Part shown: in pieces, positions 5,709-6,304 of the stretch
How positions within the stretch are numbered: position 1 is the first letter of the stretch
How the letters are laid out: each line of letters starts with the position of its first letter
NCBI GenBank assembly: GCA_947459055.1
Contig: CANHCG010000114.1
Span: 1 to 6,304 of the forward strand
Reading direction: 5' to 3'
DNA length: 6,304 bases
From: Cytophagaceae bacterium
GTDB taxonomy: Bacteria; Bacteroidota; Bacteroidia; Cytophagales; Spirosomataceae
Notes under the pieces: model-generated
Seen by the model: only the letters and a program-made list of their open reading frames with translations
Databases searched by the model: none
What the model was told of the DNA's origin: nothing
Position numbers and translations under genes: made by a program

Positions 5709-6304
5709 TTATTCCCTAATAATTTTTCCATATCCTCAATCAAATGATTTACCTCTTCTTCTTTCGTGCCATCGTAAATCCCACGCACATGTCGATCCTT
5801 ATCCACTAAAATAAATGCCCCACTGTGCACAAAACCGCCAACCTCGTTCGCATCCTCCTGTGCCGTAACCATGTAACTTTTTTGGCCAATCGTGTAAATT
5901 GTTTTCTTATCACCCGTCACGAAATTCCAACGCGGCGCCTCGACATGTAATTTATTTGCATAATCCCTTAGCACAGACACCCGATCAAATTCCGGATCGA
6001 TGCTGTGGGATAAAATCCGTACCGCATCATTGGCCGCATAGCGCTCATAAATACGCAATAGTTGGGTCTTCATTTTCGGACAAATCGTGGGGCAAGTCGT
6101 AAAAAAGAAGTCCGCTACATAGATTTTTCCTTCCATGTCTTTTTCCGTCACCCAGGTCGAATCCTGATTTAAAAAGCGAAAAGCGGGAATTTGATGATAC
6201 ACCGTATCGCCCGAGGTATTCAGGGTTTTAGGACCTAAAAAGGGTAATTCGTTTTTTTCTTGGCAGGCATAAAGGCCCAACAAACTGATCAAAAGCCCCG
6301 CAAC
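5705..6304 (-). CDS. SCO1/SenC family copper chaperone / thiol-disulfide protein, lipoprotein, 5' end outside window
   Basis: Thioredoxin-fold protein that, by family, helps load copper into the CuA site of cytochrome c oxidase or acts as an envelope thiol reductase. The frame runs off the right edge: 199 residues are visible, beginning inside a lipoprotein signal peptide (VAGLLISLLGLYAC, lipobox LYAC at 11-14). An apparent TTG start at 6292 would cut this peptide in half, so the true start lies beyond 6304. The copper-binding CxxxC is Cys71-Pro-Thr-Ile-Cys75, and the third ligand is His160 in the FVHSGAFILVDKDRHVRGIYDG segment. SHSIDPEFD (99-107) matches the SCO SxDPExD region. All copper ligands are therefore present. 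The stop overlaps the cytochrome c start by four bases, so both are probably made from one transcript whose promoter lies outside the window. Confidence 0.9.
   Translation of the reverse strand, partial: VAGLLISLLGLYACQEKNELPFLGPKTLNTSGDTVYHQIPAFRFLNQDSTWVTEKDMEGKIYVADFFFTTCPTICPKMKTQLLRIYERYAANDAVRILSHSIDPEFDRVSVLRDYANKLHVEAPRWNFVTGDKKTIYTIGQKSYMVTAQEDANEVGGFVHSGAFILVDKDRHVRGIYDGTKEEEVNHLIEDMEKLLGNK

Noticed and set aside
6290..6292. TTG start codon for the SCO gene
   Set aside because: The frame stays open to the window edge, and the four codons before it (VAGL) continue the hydrophobic signal peptide, so the true start is outside the window.

Overview
The window looks like an ordinary chromosomal stretch from a member of the Bacteroidota, probably a Cytophagales-type bacterium. 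The basis is the TAnnTTTG-type promoter boxes, the lack of Shine-Dalgarno sequences before any start codon, the outer-membrane barrel plus lipoprotein LptC pair, and protein sequences that read like Bacteroidota orthologues. The coding regions look moderately GC, while the spacer before leuA has only about 10% GC over its first 137 bases. The taxonomic call is inference; there is no rRNA or marker phylogeny here.

Left part (1-2283, + strand): the 3' portion of ilvA (threonine dehydratase, start outside the window), an AT-rich spacer with a promoter, then leuA (2-isopropylmalate synthase). These are committed enzymes of isoleucine and leucine synthesis, so this is probably the tail of a branched-chain amino acid gene cluster. 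Both proteins stop where the C-terminal allosteric domain of their long-form relatives would begin.

Middle (2288-4779): an MscS-family mechanosensitive channel on the - strand converges on leuA with a 4-base gap. The most distinctive element of the window is a 13-bp hairpin with a U-tract on the + strand, lying inside the 3' part of the channel gene. It is a good candidate for the leuA terminator. A short divergent promoter region with a perfect 12-base palindrome separates the channel from a + strand pair: an uncharacterised outer-membrane beta-barrel protein and, 15 bases on, the lipoprotein LptC of the lipopolysaccharide export machinery.

Right part (5310-6304, - strand): a SCO1/SenC-type copper chaperone lipoprotein (5' end outside the window) overlaps by ATGA with a small lipoprotein cytochrome c. 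The pair converges on lptC with the two stop codons sharing TTAA. The likely theme is electron transfer or cytochrome oxidase copper-site assembly at the cell envelope.

I see no mobile elements, CRISPR arrays, tRNA or rRNA genes, and no evidence of a novel multigene system. The findings concern gene boundaries, regulation and domain loss.
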